Assembly: GCA_003614735.1 (NCBI GenBank)
Contig: KZ992564.1
Span: 1 to 30,554 of the forward strand
Length of the DNA stretch: 30,554 nucleotides
From: Thamnocephalis sphaerospora
Lineage: Eukaryota; Zoopagomycota; Zoopagomycetes; Zoopagales; Sigmoideomycetaceae
Direction: 5' to 3'
Under the pieces are notes generated by a model. It saw only the letters and a list, made by a program, of their open reading frames with translations, had not been told where the DNA came from and searched no databases. A program made the position numbers and the translations under genes. Position 1 is the first letter of the stretch; every line of letters begins with the position of its first letter. Shown here one piece after another: positions 1-11,615 of the stretch.

Positions 1-308
1 GACGACGGACACATTCATCTACCTCGGGGTTCCCGTGAGCATTGCCGGTAGCCGAGAGGGTTTCCCAGCTAGGAGTGTTTTTTCCCCAAGTGGTTTACCT
101 CCCTGTACGGCTTTCTCCCTGACAGAGTCCCGAATGATCTCCTACACGGTCGCAAAGGGTTTCCGCATAGTTCGGATATGGTCAAATTCGTCTATTAAAA
201 AATTCATAGTTTAGATAACTGCGGCTGTACGAATGGAACGTGCAGCCGTATGTTTTTAGCACGCCAGCTAATGCAGCTTTACCACGTTTTTCTAGCCTGA
301 TGATCTAG
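1..308. other. Window-edge sequence with no supported gene
   Basis: No start-to-stop gene is visible. One plus-strand frame is open for about 70 codons from the window edge (from base 2) and ends in a stop near 211. It matches nothing I recognise. A minus-strand frame with the string EIIRDSVREKAVQGG is interrupted by stops. Either could be the edge of a gene or a relic lying mainly outside the window. Confidence 0.4.
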
Positions 309-656
309 CTATGCCTTGCATTTTGTGACAGGCTCAGTCAGGACCAAGCTTGGGCCGACACGTGCACCGAGCCGGTTCCCAGGGTCCGACGGTACGGAGG
401 TAGCTACACCTACCCCACAGAGTGAACGCGCAAGATCCGAGATGAGGAATTGCCGATCGGCCCGGGGACCGGCGGCAGTACGAGGTGCCGGGATATTATT
501 AGCAACACTACGCCAAAAGGCTTCACCGACCATTACGTAAAGTAACATCATCGCGCAACAGTGTGAGTATAAAACGTATACGGACTTGCCGTCCGGAAGG
601 AATAGATCATCCATTTGCCCCTCTTTGAACTCATAACGAGGCCAGCCCAGCTGCAC
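309..656 (-). pseudogene. Possible decayed cytochrome P450 C-terminal fragment
   Basis: I do not firmly recognise this 115-codon frame, but its order of motifs resembles the end of a cytochrome P450. It begins with DDLFLPDGK, like the beta-sheet segment that precedes the meander in alkane/fatty-acid hydroxylase-type P450s. It then has VLYSHCCAM, like the 'V.Y..YAM' element, then AGPR followed by RQFLISD, like the heme loop 'AGPRxCxGxQFAxxE'. It ends in SLVLTEP..KCKA, like the terminal strand. The heme-ligating Cys segment between AGPR and RQF is absent and spacing is compressed, so the product could not be an active P450. No I-helix or ExxR motif is readable upstream (657-999), which holds no other feature. 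Chance resemblance is a real alternative. Confidence 0.25.
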
Positions 657-999
657 TTGTTACAGTTCCCACACCAAAGCTGCGGATAGTTCTTGCGTGT
701 CTAAAAAATGGCACGCGGCATGGATACACACGCAAGCAGCACGGCGTTATAATGGCGGCTGCATCTAGAATGGGTTTGTTTGCGCAAAGATTTTGTTACG
801 CCAAAATACCTCTGCATTTGCACGCGCAATTGCTATTCCACTTGGGCCGAAAGTGGTCATCTTTCTCATCAACGCCGTGCGCAACTAGTACTTTATAATT
901 GTACAGCAGTATGGCAACGCGTACAGAGCTGCACAGGTAGGCAGTAGAATTAAAAGTGATGTCCACGCGAATAGACAGCTGCCGACAGCGACTGGCTCT

Positions 1000-3900
1000 T
1001 CACGCGTTCTTCTCGGCAGCTGCATCCTCAGGATCCGGCTTGAATGCGACGAGAAGCTTACCCTCTCCAGCTAGCTCTCCCACGCCAAAAATAATTCGAT
1101 CTACCGTGCCTGCCTTGGGTGCCTTGATGACATGTTCCATCTTCATGGCTTCCAGCACAATAAGTGGCGTTCCCTTTTCGACCGTCTGGCCGGGCGCCAC
1201 CATCACCTGGGAGATCTTGCAAGGCATTGGCGCAACAACAGAGCCAGCAGCAATGTCGCCCGCCGCTGCCGTCAGATACTTGGGCGCCGGGAGCTGGAAG
1301 GTACGCTTGCCTTTCTCTGCAAAAACGTGCAGCCGACCCGTATCGGCCTCAAGCACAACGCTGGTGCGCAGACGACGGTCGAGCAAGTCTACCTGTACTA
1401 CTTCTGCATCATCCATTGGGATTTCCGCGCGCACGTTGTCAAAACGAGTGACGGCCGTTGCATCAGTGCCTGCGGGCTCCACTGTGACACCAAAGCTGCC
1501 GTCGGACTGGCGCGTCACGTCAATGTGCACCAGGCCATGGTCGCCATCCTGTAGCGTAACACGCTGTGCGCGCTCGTAGCCGGGACGCCAGTGCTGAAGT
1601 GAGCGCCAAGGCGAGTAAGGGTCTGCTGCTGCTGTCGTCGTCTGCCGTTGCTGGCGCAACACGATTGCCAACGCCGCCTGAGCAACCACGTCCGCTGCCG
1701 CAGGCGTGGGTGCCGGGAAGAGATCTGCGTCATGCTTTTGAATAAAGCCAGTCTCGACATCGCCAGCGATGAAAGCCGGGTGATCAATGACCGTCTTGAG
1801 AAAGTCGATATTAGTGTTTAGACCGACCACCTGATACTGTTGCAATGACCTGCGCAAAAGGCGAAGCGCCTCGTGGCGATCCCGACCGTGCACAACCAGT
1901 TTCGAGATCATCGGGTCATAGTGAACGCTGACCTGATCACCCTGGCGCACGCCCGTTTCCAACCGGATCACAGCTGGGTCGTAGATGTGCGGCGAGCGCA
2001 CGTGCAGCAGCGGGCCAACATCGGGTAGGAAGCCCTTGGTCGGATTCTCTGCGTAGATGCGCGCCTCAAACGCATGGCCATTGGCAAGAATTTGCTCCTG
2101 CTTCAGCGGTAGCGGATTGCCAGCCGCCACCTCTAGCTGCCACTGCACAAGATCTGTGCCTGTAATCATCTCCGTTACAGGATGCTCAACCTGCAGCGAA
2201 TGGGTACAAATGTTAGACACACGTGTGTCAACGACGTGTCTGGCCTGCATGCGCACGTCCAACGCTCACCTGCAAGCGCGTGTTCATTTCCATAAAGTAA
2301 AACTTGCCATCCGCGTTGTCAAAGATAAACTCGACCGTGCCAGCGCCAACATAGTCGACAGCTTTGGCGGCTGCAACGGCCTTCTCGCCAAGAAGCGCGC
2401 GCACAGATTCAGAAAGCATAGGCTAATCCAAGGCAGGTCATACGTGTAAGCAATGACTTGACAAATGGCATTAGCCGTCGTGAGAGCGTCTTACCGCTGG
2501 CGCCTCTTCGAGAATCTTTTGGTGGCGGCGTTGTACACTGCAGTCGCGCTCGTGCAAGTGTACAGCATTACCAAGCTTGTCTGCAAACACCTGAACTTCA
2601 ACATGACTACCAGTAGGCGCACACATACATCAGCCACTCCGTTGTGCACAGCAACGTGGTGAAAAGCAGCCTACCGTGGCGTTACCAAGTATTTTTCGAC
2701 CAGCCTGTAGATGTCATCATCAAAAAACGTTTCGTGCAAGATGAGTGTTTTGCAGCGCTCAGCCGAGTTGATCTGTACGCTAGTACAAACTCACACTTGA
2801 TCGTCGCCAAATGATTTGAGGCCTTCGCGCTTGGACGAGGCGAGCATTTCTTCAAAGTCCTCAGGACGTTCTACAATGCGCATGCCCTGGGTGCCGTTAG
2901 GACACATGGATAGATTAGCGTTTAAACGTCTAATACTGCACTTTGCAGTCTATTCGCTCCACTTACTTTACCGCCACCGCCCTTAATGGCTTTGATGAGC
3001 ACCGGGTAGCTGGTAGACATGCAAAAGTCTTAATAATCCGACGAATGTAAGATACTAGTGCACAACGCTTACCCAATCTTGTCGGCTTGTGTCTTGAGAA
3101 ACTCTACGTCCTGCTTCTCCCCGTGATAGCCAGGTACGACCGGAACACTGGCGGCCTGCATAATGTTCTTTGACTCGCTGTGGCGTACGTAGATTGGGCG
3201 CCACCGCCGCAGTATACACACAGTTAGCTGTATCGGCACGCCATTACTTTATGGCATCGATAAGCGCATACCTTTTAGAACCCATTGAGATCATTGCTGC
3301 AGCCGGTGGCCCAATAAAAGTGACGCCATTCTGCTGCAACAGATCGGAAAACGCAGCGTTTTCCGACAAAAAGCCATAACCTGGATGAACAGCCTAGCCA
3401 ATTACAGCCGGAGGAACCATAATCATGCGCTGAATAAGCACGGTGTGCTCACGCGCTGCCACTGTCGCTGCACAGTCATACCTGGGCGCCGCTGCGGTGA
3501 ACTACATCCAGGATGCGGTCCATGCGCAGATAACTGTCAGCTGATGGCGGCGGGCCAATCAAATAGGCTTCGTCGGCCTGGTGGGGTATCGGACCGCGGA
3601 GAAGCGTCAGTCGTCTTGAGAACACAGCAAAGCGCGTGACAACACGGCACCTACCATTTTGACGTGAAGCGCATCGCGGTCTGCTTCGCTGTACACAGCT
3701 ACCGTGTTGATACCAAGGCGGCGAGCAGTCCGCATGACGCGGCAGGCAATCTCGCCGCTATTCACCGCCGCAGACAGTCAGCACTTGGACTGGTGCTGCA
3801 CACAGCCCAGCGGCTGTCTGCCAGCGCGGGCTGCAGACTAGCTATGCTCACCGGTTTGCAATGAGAATCTTGTCAAAAAGAGGCTTTGCGCCCACTGCAG

Positions 3901-4074
3901 CGCCAGAAGGAGCGTGCATAAGCGCTTTATACCACATTATTATCGCCCTTTGACGCGCTACATACCATGGTGCTCGCCGTAGGTTACCAGGGCACGGCGC
4001 AGCACAATAGGCCGCAGGTGTGCGCGCGAGAGTACTAGCCGCTCGGGCAGGCGAAGACGTAGAGCTGCTTGCAT
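1000..4074 (-). CDS. mccA: Methylcrotonoyl-CoA carboxylase alpha (biotin-containing) subunit, mitochondrial, 12 exons
   Basis: This subunit carries biotin and carboxylates it with ATP and bicarbonate, for conversion of 3-methylcrotonyl-CoA to 3-methylglutaconyl-CoA in leucine catabolism in the mitochondrial matrix. Exons on the minus strand are 4074-3966, 3894-3852, 3757-3655, 3577-3482, 3393-3272, 3177-3073, 3009-2967, 2886-2795, 2704-2675, 2606-2495, 2422-2270 and 2190-1000. All phases agree and give 732 aa, the usual family length. The Arg/Leu-rich, acid-poor N-terminus (about residues 1-33) looks like a mitochondrial presequence. The biotin carboxylase domain follows: [31 protein letters not shown], the ATP-grasp loop GGGGKGMR (intron after K207), [18 protein letters not shown] and [15 protein letters not shown] (intron after Q336). 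The C-terminal biotinyl domain has EAMKMEH with biotinylated lysine at about K686. The family also includes propionyl- and acetyl-CoA carboxylase subunits; length and presequence favour MCC. The beta subunit is not in this window. Confidence 0.95.
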
Positions 4075-4664
4075 TGTGTCTGCAATTGCCAGCTGGCGGT
4101 ACCGGGAGACAGAGAGCGAAAAATTGGGGCGACACGTACGCGGACAGTTGACAAGGCGGACGAGTCGGTGTAGGCGGGCGTCGGTGCCTTTCCCACGGCC
4201 ACGCCCATCCCATAATTTCGTCGCCCGCAGTGAGTCAGTCGAGACCGCACTCGCACCGGCAGCCATTTCGGCCAAGTCGATTTCTATACCGATTTGGTGT
4301 GCAGACCGAGTTGGGTGCGGAGCGGGCCGCAAGGCCTGCGAGACGGGCAAAGCCAGCCACTTTGTGGTTGACGCGTGTGCCTAGCGCTTCGTCGTCCGCG
4401 CTCCATCTGCATGCGTGATCGCAGAGCAACAGTACCGTTATATCTGCCGCAACAGCCATATGCACCAGGCTTCGTGGTTCGTCAATACGGCTACATTACC
4501 ATCCATGTAAAATAAAAAATCGATGGCGTAAGACACGCGCCCGTTGTGATGACGTTTGTGTGTTGTTGTTTTCTGAACGCCCTTCTTCTTTACCAAGATC
4601 CGGTGAATTGCCCTCCCACCAAGCATTCTGCTACGCGTACTCCTGCTGACGCTTCTGTGGGTGG
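4075..4664. promoter_or_regulatory. Divergent promoter region between mccA and the nucleoporin gene
   Basis: About 590 bp separates the start codons of two divergently transcribed housekeeping genes, so both promoters and 5' leaders must lie here. I see no convincing canonical TATA box at a usual distance from either start. Open frames inside it on both strands look like chance frames: they overlap one another and have no recognisable motifs. Function as a shared promoter is inferred from gene orientation only. Confidence 0.55.
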
Positions 4665-7600
4665 ATGGCCACGCTGATCAGTCCCATGAACCAGTTTTCT
4701 GCACTCAGTGGCGCGGCCGCCACGACGGAGGAAGTGGACGAGCGTGAGGTCACGGTATGCGACGCGTCATGGCTGGTTGGCTGGCGAAGGAGAGGAGCTA
4801 ACGCATTACGGCGCTTGCATGCACCAGTTTCTTCAACTGAAGCAAGTCAAGGCTGACGTCGTGGTCAAGGTGACAGAGGAACCGTTTGAGGTTGAGCGTG
4901 TGCCTGCTCAGGTTAATCTGCTGGCAGTGTCCAATCAATATGGCTACGTGGTTGTTGGCACACCGGACGGTACGAGCGCTCGATGCAGATCGGTTTAAAC
5001 GGCGTATGCGATAGCAAGGCCGCATATGCTTATGCGTTTTGCGTGGCCATCGCACTACTAGGCTTCATCTACGGAGCCATTGCAGATGTGCAGCGTGCAC
5101 ACTTTCGCGAGCCGGATACGACGTTCAATGCCAAGCGCCGTGTGCGCGTGGTGGCGGGCAAGGCAGTCGTATACCAGCTAGCGCTTTCGGCGGATGAACT
5201 CACTGTACTGGTTGGTCTGTCAGACGGACGCGTGTTATGCGTAGACGCTCGCTCGCTTGAACACACGGTACGTAAAGGAAGCGAGTCGTATACCCTTTAA
5301 CCGTGTTCTATGGCTGGCTAACGGTGCTTGCATACACGCGCATGGCAGACCACACCATCAGTGCAAAAGGAATTGGCGCTTGGAGAAGGTTTGCTCGACC
5401 TGCGGCCCAATCCAATGGCATTCCCACAGCTTTGTGCTGCCGTGATGGCCGATGGTACACTGCGTATCTTTGACATGACCGCTGGCGCTGATGCTGCGGC
5501 CACGCAGACTGTACGTGCTAGCGACGATGATACAATCACTGCCGGTAAGTGCCCATGCACTTGGTAAAGTTATGGGACAGATGGCGCGGCCACTTATGCA
5601 AGCGCACGCTCGCAGCTTGCTGGTCGTCCAAAGGCAAGCAGATTGTGTGTGGTCTGCAGTCGGGCACACTTGCGCAGTACACCCCACAAGGCCAGCCCAA
5701 ACGACGCATTGATCCGCCAAAATCTCTCGAGCAACCTTGTAAAGGTGGGTGCAGAGTTACGGTACGTGCTATAATGGCGCTGACATGCGTTCTTTGCATA
5801 CATGCAGTGCAGGAGGTTGTCTGGATAGAGACCAGCGTATTCTTGGTTGTATACACTCCAGTGGGCGGCGACGAACCGGAAGACGAGCCGGAACATAGTT
5901 ATTCTGTGTATGTGGTGTCGCAAGCAAGCAAGTCTGGCCCATGGCACTACCGTCAGCTATCCGACCCCTGTCCGCCTTGGGGCATGCGGGAGCGGCTTCC
6001 GCATTATTACTTTACGCTGATGAAAGACTGGTACGTAGTGTGGCGCTCACGTACATTGAAAGAACGCATCAACAGTGATCGACACACACGGTCTATCGTC
6101 ACTGCCGCTACTAACGTGTAACATGCCGCGCCCCGCTCGCAAACTTAGGTCGGCCAATGGAAAGCATTTGCTGTGCGCAGCCAGCAGCCCCTCTACCGAT
6201 ATTGGCTGCATTGGCGAAGCACCCTTGCCAGGCGCGGCTGTGGGTGACTGGAATCTCTGGGTGCCTGAAGATGAAGGCAGCCGCGCAGCGTTGCCTCTGT
6301 CCGTTCACAGCAGCGGCGATGCGGCACCTTTGGGCCTAGTCGTCAGTCGGGTAAAGATGCCAGCCGATGTGCCCCGCGGACCAACGGATGCGGATGTAAA
6401 CGCCCTCTCTTGGCCCATGCTCCTTGCATATGCGTCCGACGGTGTGCTGGTCTGCTTCAACATTGTAGACACCGAGCAAAGCAGCGGATGCTCGCTGCTC
6501 AAGGCAGCAGATACGTTGCCGCCGCCGCCACCATCGCCGCCAACTGTTACAACCACGGTGACATTACAAGTAGCAGGAGTGAAGAGTGATGATGTGCGTC
6601 CGCCTATATCAACTGACACTGCTGCTGCTGCCGGTACAACACCAAAACCCACGGCCTTTTCTGCACCTAGCCTTGCAGCCGGTAAGGGATCGAGCGCTAG
6701 CACATCGACCGTCGCATTCGGCAAGACGGCTTTTGCTCCTACGTCGGCAGCAGCAGCCGCACCAATCCAATCCACATTCCGTGCACCGAGCGCGCCTCCT
6801 GCGGCAAAAACGATAGCACCAGCACTGTTTGGAGCCAAGACTGTCGCCAATGCCGGTACGCCTGCACCCACGCCGGTACCTATCTCTACTCCTACAATCA
6901 AGGCCGTAACCGGCGGTGCCGCTAAGCTGGCCAAGGAGCCGCCAGAAAACGCTAGTACGGCAGCGTCTGCTCAAGCCTCAGCCACCAGGTCTGCCGCTGC
7001 TTCTGCCCCTGCGCCTGCGCCCGCGCCCGCGCCCCCGTGCCCCAAGCCACCTGTGGAAACAAATCAAACCGCCAAGGTGTGTTGCACGTGCACAGATGCT
7101 CGCGCCAGCACGACTAACGACCGGCACTACTGCACTTTTATGCCACAGCGGCTATCGGAGGAGTTTCAGACGACACTTACCTGGTTCGACTCGGAACTCC
7201 AGATGGTATGACGACGCTAGACCCGCACACTTTCATTACGTGCTTACACTGCGGCATCTTCGCACATTTTGATGGCATAGCTGTTTGTACATCTGCATGA
7301 GGTGTTTGCACTGGTGGACGCCAATATGAAGGATGATGGTAGTGCAACGTGCATGCCTGGTAGCATACGCGAGGTACACCGTGAGGTGTCTCGCTTATCG
7401 CTCGACGCAGCAGGACTGCGTGAAAGCATACTGAGCGACAGCGAAGAGGTACAACGTGTAGCCGGAAGCATTCCACACGGTATGTTTGTGTGGTTGTGCA
7501 CCAATATCATTTGTACTGCTAACCCAAATTATATTACGCATACGCATAGCCGAGGGACGTGTGGCCGAAATTGGATTCTGGCTCAAATCGCAACAAGACA

Positions 7601-8901
7601 GGGCGCGCGATTCGTTTGGTGCAAATGGAGGTACCGTTGATCGTATGGATCCGTTCTTTGTGGACTCGGATCGTGTGTTGCGCAGAAAGCTTATGGTAAG
7701 TAAGACATACCAGCGCACCCTTTGCAAACTAACAAGTCTTGCGTCATTCCAGTTGGTGGAGAAGCAGTCCCGAGAGCTGGACCACTGGCTACGTGCACAC
7801 GGCGGTAGCCGGTCAGAACGTACAGAACGTCTTGCTGGTGGACCTGGCATGTTTAGGTACGTGTTCAGATGGCAGTGATGGATATCAGCTAGCCTCACTG
7901 ACCCTTGTCGTGCATCATTACCATCGGATGTGTTTTTGGGTAGTGCTCGGCCGCCGATACAGGTGATTTGCCGCGCCATTGAAAACATTACCGTGGCAGT
8001 GCAGCGGCAGCTTAATGAGATGGACAGTCTGAATGCGCGGCTGGATAGCCTATCTCTTACTGGGTTTGCCACTGCGCCCGCATGGACAGAGACGCAAGCG
8101 ACCACTGCCTCCACCTCATATTCTTCGACTCCGTCGAGCGTCACAATTGCATCTAGGCGCCCGACGAGTGGCAAGCAGCCGTCCAGCTGGCGCACGCGAA
8201 CCATGCGCCGCCATATGCACGCGGTCATGACACAGCGCGAAGAGCCGCGACACGCTGACCTTCGCGGCATCCCTGGTGTAAAGCTTTCGGAGCTGGATGC
8301 CATGTCATCTGCACGTCTGCAACAGCAGCTGCGCAATCTTTCGGACACCGAGGACGCAGCATTGGACAATGAGCTGCTCATGATTCAGCCGCAACCGGCG
8401 ATGGTCAGCGGCACATTTTTGCATGCCGATTTGGATCCCAACAATCCATTCCTTTCATCCACACTGCGTAAAGCACATGAACTGGATGAAGAGTCCGAAA
8501 AGGAGAATTTTGCGCCCTTGGATGAACGACAGCTGGACAGTGATGTGGACGAGCCAACCATATCGCCGCCACCATCTGAGGCGTCATTCAGCCGCACACC
8601 ACCTACAGCGATGAGTACACCAGCCAAACCGCCAACTGGACTGGCAGTTAAGGGAGTGCAATCGCCTGCTGGCAAACCTAGCACTGGTGTGGAATTTGCG
8701 AATGCCTCTCCAGCGGAGTCAACGACCCCCATTGCCACCAGAATACCCGCGTTTACTCTGAGCGAGACTCCTTTGACGACGATGAACCTTACTCAGTCAG
8801 CTCTCCCTTTGGCAACAAGCGTCGGTTTGCCACAGCCATTGGCGGGTGGTCTGTTTGCCAATATTGTTCCTTATGAAGATGAGGAGGATGAGGAGGATGA
8901 C

Positions 8902-8936
<35 letters not shown>

Positions 8937-11374
8937 GGAAGAAGAGGAGGAAGAAGAAGAAGAAGAAGAAGAAGAAGAAGAAGAAGAAGAGGGGGAGGAG
9001 GAGGAGGAGGAGGAAAATAGTGGCACTGGTCAAGACGTATATACGCTCGTTGAACAGACGTCGCCCGGAGATGAGCCCGAGTACTTGGACGAAGGAAAGA
9101 GCGGCGTCTTGGATGAGAGTGAATACTCTGAGGAAGAGGATGACGACTACTCGGATGAAAGTGCCTACAGCGTGGATGACTCTGACCAGGAGGAGGAGGA
9201 AGAAGAAGAAGAAGAGGAGGAAGAGGAGGAAGAGGAGGAGGAGGAACATGTCGAGACAGTAAGCAAAGTGGGGTACGTGCACAAAGAGAAAGCACTGTCA
9301 CTGCCCTTGGATGTGTCCAGCCACGCAGAAAGCGATGATGAAGCGCACAAGAGCGACGAAGCAAAGACGCACCCTTCCGATGATCACGTGCACGACCTGG
9401 ATGAAAATCACGCTGAAAGCGAAAATTTGGCCGCAGATGACATCAAGGCGGAAAATGAAGTTGCAGAGGCGATTGAGGCGCCATCCGAAGCAAAAGCGGC
9501 AGAAAATAATGACAATGGCAACGACAATGCTGAGGCGACAAAGCCAGATGAGCGCACAAAGACACCGGATGAGTGCACGGAGGCCGCCTCGCTACCGGAG
9601 GAGGAGCCTGTGGCGCTACCAGTCGCTGCGGCGGAGCAAGTGCCTGAAGTGCTGGATACAGTAGAATCCGAGCCGGAAAGCAAACCGGTGGCCGATCTTG
9701 AAGGCAAATCAGAAGAGACCAGCTTGGATCTGCCGTTGTTGCAACAGTTAGAGCAAGAGCCTGAAAACGAGTATGTAGTTTCAGAGGATAGGCAGCATAC
9801 AGAAGAAACATCGGCAGCAGGCGAACACCAAAGCGTACACGATGTTTCAGAGGAAAAGCAAGAGCCGAAAGTGCCGTCTGAGGAGTGGCAGCAGTCGGAG
9901 CAGACAGCAGAGGACGTAGGCTCTATCGATACGGTGGTACCCACTGGGCCGGCAGCGCCAGCCGGGATGCAGACACCAGGAGAGTCTGAGGAGGATGGTG
10001 TTCTAGTGCAGGCTCCGTCACGCATGTCCACCTTTGAGAGCCTTCGCTTTTCATCGAGCAACAGCGATTCGGAGGAGGAGTCACAGACGCCGCTGCGAAC
10101 AACTGCGTTCAAGGCTGCATCCCATCGCGTACCCGGTCTAGATGATGGCGATGATGACAATGGCATGGACAGTCTGGGCAATCAGACGCAGTCGATCAGC
10201 ACGTTTGGAATGAGTAGCTGGAACGCAATGGGTGAATCAGGTATGGCATGCAAGCATAAGCTGCAAACTGGCTCGTCTGCTCACTGACCTTTCGCTAGCA
10301 ATCACCACCGGCTCTAGTGCACCAAAAAGCGCGTTTGCCGTGCCTAGCACTGCTAGCACCACAAGCGTCGCCTCAAATACGCCAGCATCAGGCACTGGCA
10401 ACTTTTCGTTTGCGTCCTTTGCGGTAAAGTCGGGTGCTACATCTGGACAGCAGCCATTTGGCCAAACCGAAACCATTTCCGGATCGAATGCTTTTGGCCC
10501 GGCGTCGGCATCCGCACCCAGTGCCGTTATCAGCACTGGAAAGCCGTTTGGATCTGGCTCCAATGCCGCATCTGCGCCATCATTTGGACAGACAGCCTTT
10601 GGCTCCGGTAGCAGTGGAGGGGCCTTTGGCCAGACGGCTTCGCCAGGTGAAACTATGCCTTCATTCGGCCAGCCATCTGCTTTCGGTAGCAGAAACACAG
10701 CTGGACAGATGCCTGCGTCTAGCGGCAGTGGAAGCGCGTTTGGCCAGCCATCTGCCCTTGGCGGCAGTGGAAGTGCATTTGGTCAACCATCTGCCCTCGG
10801 CAGTGGTAAAAGCGCATTTGGTCAGCCATCTGCTCTCGGTAGTGGTAAAAGCGCATTTGGTCAGCCATCTACCCTTGGCAGTGGTGGAAACGCGTTTGGC
10901 AAACCGTCTGCCCTCGGTAGTGGTGGAAACGCGTTTGGCCAACCGTCTGCCCTCGGTAGCGGCGGAAATACGTTTGGTCAGCCATCAGCCCTTGGCAGTG
11001 GAGGTGGATTTAGTCAGCCATCTGCATTTGGTGCAGGTGCAAGTGGCAATACATTTGGCGCAGCCACATCCAACAGCCAAATTGGCTTTGGAGCGTTTGC
11101 TAGGTAAGCAAAGGAACAAGTCTTTCCTGCATGAGTCTCTAACCTCTACGGCGGTACATACATATAGCAATACTGGCGGTGGTTTTTCGGCATTTGGAGC
11201 GGCGGCCGGAACTGGCAACGCATTTGACCAACAAAATACGCAGCAGGCAGGGTAAGCAGCACATGCGGCAGACTGCGCGATGAAATGATGTATGCTGATT
11301 TCTAGTTGGACTGCTGCAGCACCAGCACATTCACCGCCACAGCATTTGGCGCATCCAGTGGAAAGAAACAGTAG
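4665..11374 (+). CDS. NUP159: FG nucleoporin of the Nup159/Nup214 family, 15 exons
   Basis: This is a cytoplasmic-face nuclear pore protein; the family docks the mRNA-export helicase Dbp5/DDX19 through its N-terminal beta-propeller. Exons are 4665-4754, 4828-4969, 5062-5267, 5349-5544, 5616-5744, 5808-6030, 6149-7076, 7149-7205, 7281-7479, 7550-7695, 7753-7856, 7944-10240, 10299-11103, 11168-11251 and 11320-11374. Phases agree throughout, giving about 1886 aa. The propeller spans roughly residues 30-450, with blade strings such as NQYGYVVVGTPDG, LSDGRVLCVDARSLE, CWSSKGKQIVCGLQSG and CAASSPSTDIG. An Ala/Pro/Thr-rich linker (about 470-640) follows, then predicted helical segments (about 640-850). 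Next is a long acidic region with Glu runs (about 1117-1240), and then about 20 FG dipeptides to the end. The 72-bp intron at 7077-7148 is in frame, so retention would not shift the frame; it has a CTAAC branch site. The exon-15 acceptor is the least certain junction. Confidence 0.9.
8875..9017 (+). repeat. GAA/GAG repeat coding poly-glutamate
   Basis: An almost pure purine tract of GAA, GAG and a few GAT/GAC codons, inside the nucleoporin gene and in frame. It encodes a Glu run of more than 40 residues with a single Gly. It is a trinucleotide microsatellite with a strong purine/pyrimidine strand bias, so it should be length-variable between isolates and prone to polymerase slippage. Confidence 0.9.
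9187..9245 (+). repeat. Second GAG/GAA repeat coding poly-glutamate
   Basis: A shorter purine-only GAG/GAA tract of about 20 codons lies downstream of the first in the same exon and frame. Acidic Asp/Glu/Ser/Tyr-rich sequence without a pure repeat separates the two. It adds to the acidic region that precedes the FG domain. Confidence 0.9.
10721..11030 (+). repeat. Tandem 39-bp coding repeat, FG-repeat block of the nucleoporin
   Basis: About eight tandem units of 39-42 bp encode the 13-residue motif AFGQPSALGSGxx (xx is KS, GN or GS; some units have TFG or GKPS). Neighbouring units are very similar at the DNA level, which points to recent unequal exchange or slippage. One late unit has lost FG: GGGFSQPS instead of an FGQPS unit. 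The block sits in exon 13, and the motif is of the short FG type that binds transport receptors. Confidence 0.9.
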
Positions 11375-11615
11375 GTGGAGGCGTAGATGAGCGCTACTGG
11401 CGTTGCAAATGCTGATTTTCGGCGATATGACCAGGAATAAGGCCTTTACGCAGTTCCGCGGATAGCCAGGTACACGCTGGTCAGCGCTACTGTGTTGCAT
11501 CCGCAACCTTCAATACAATGCATGTATCTTTACAATCGAATATTGTCAAGCGACAGCATGATGGGTAGCCATTTAATGTTTGCGCACAATCCCGTTGGCG
11601 GCCCGTGTACAACTG

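Noticed and set aside
7077-7148. Treating the in-frame 72-bp segment of the nucleoporin as coding
   Set aside because: It has GT..AG ends and a CTAAC branch-like site, and its Cys/Thr-rich translation is unlike its surroundings, so I read it as an intron.
8789-9364. Long minus-strand frames of poly-Pro/Leu/Phe and plus-strand poly-Lys/Arg frames
   Set aside because: They are shadows of the GAA/GAG repeat inside the nucleoporin exon.
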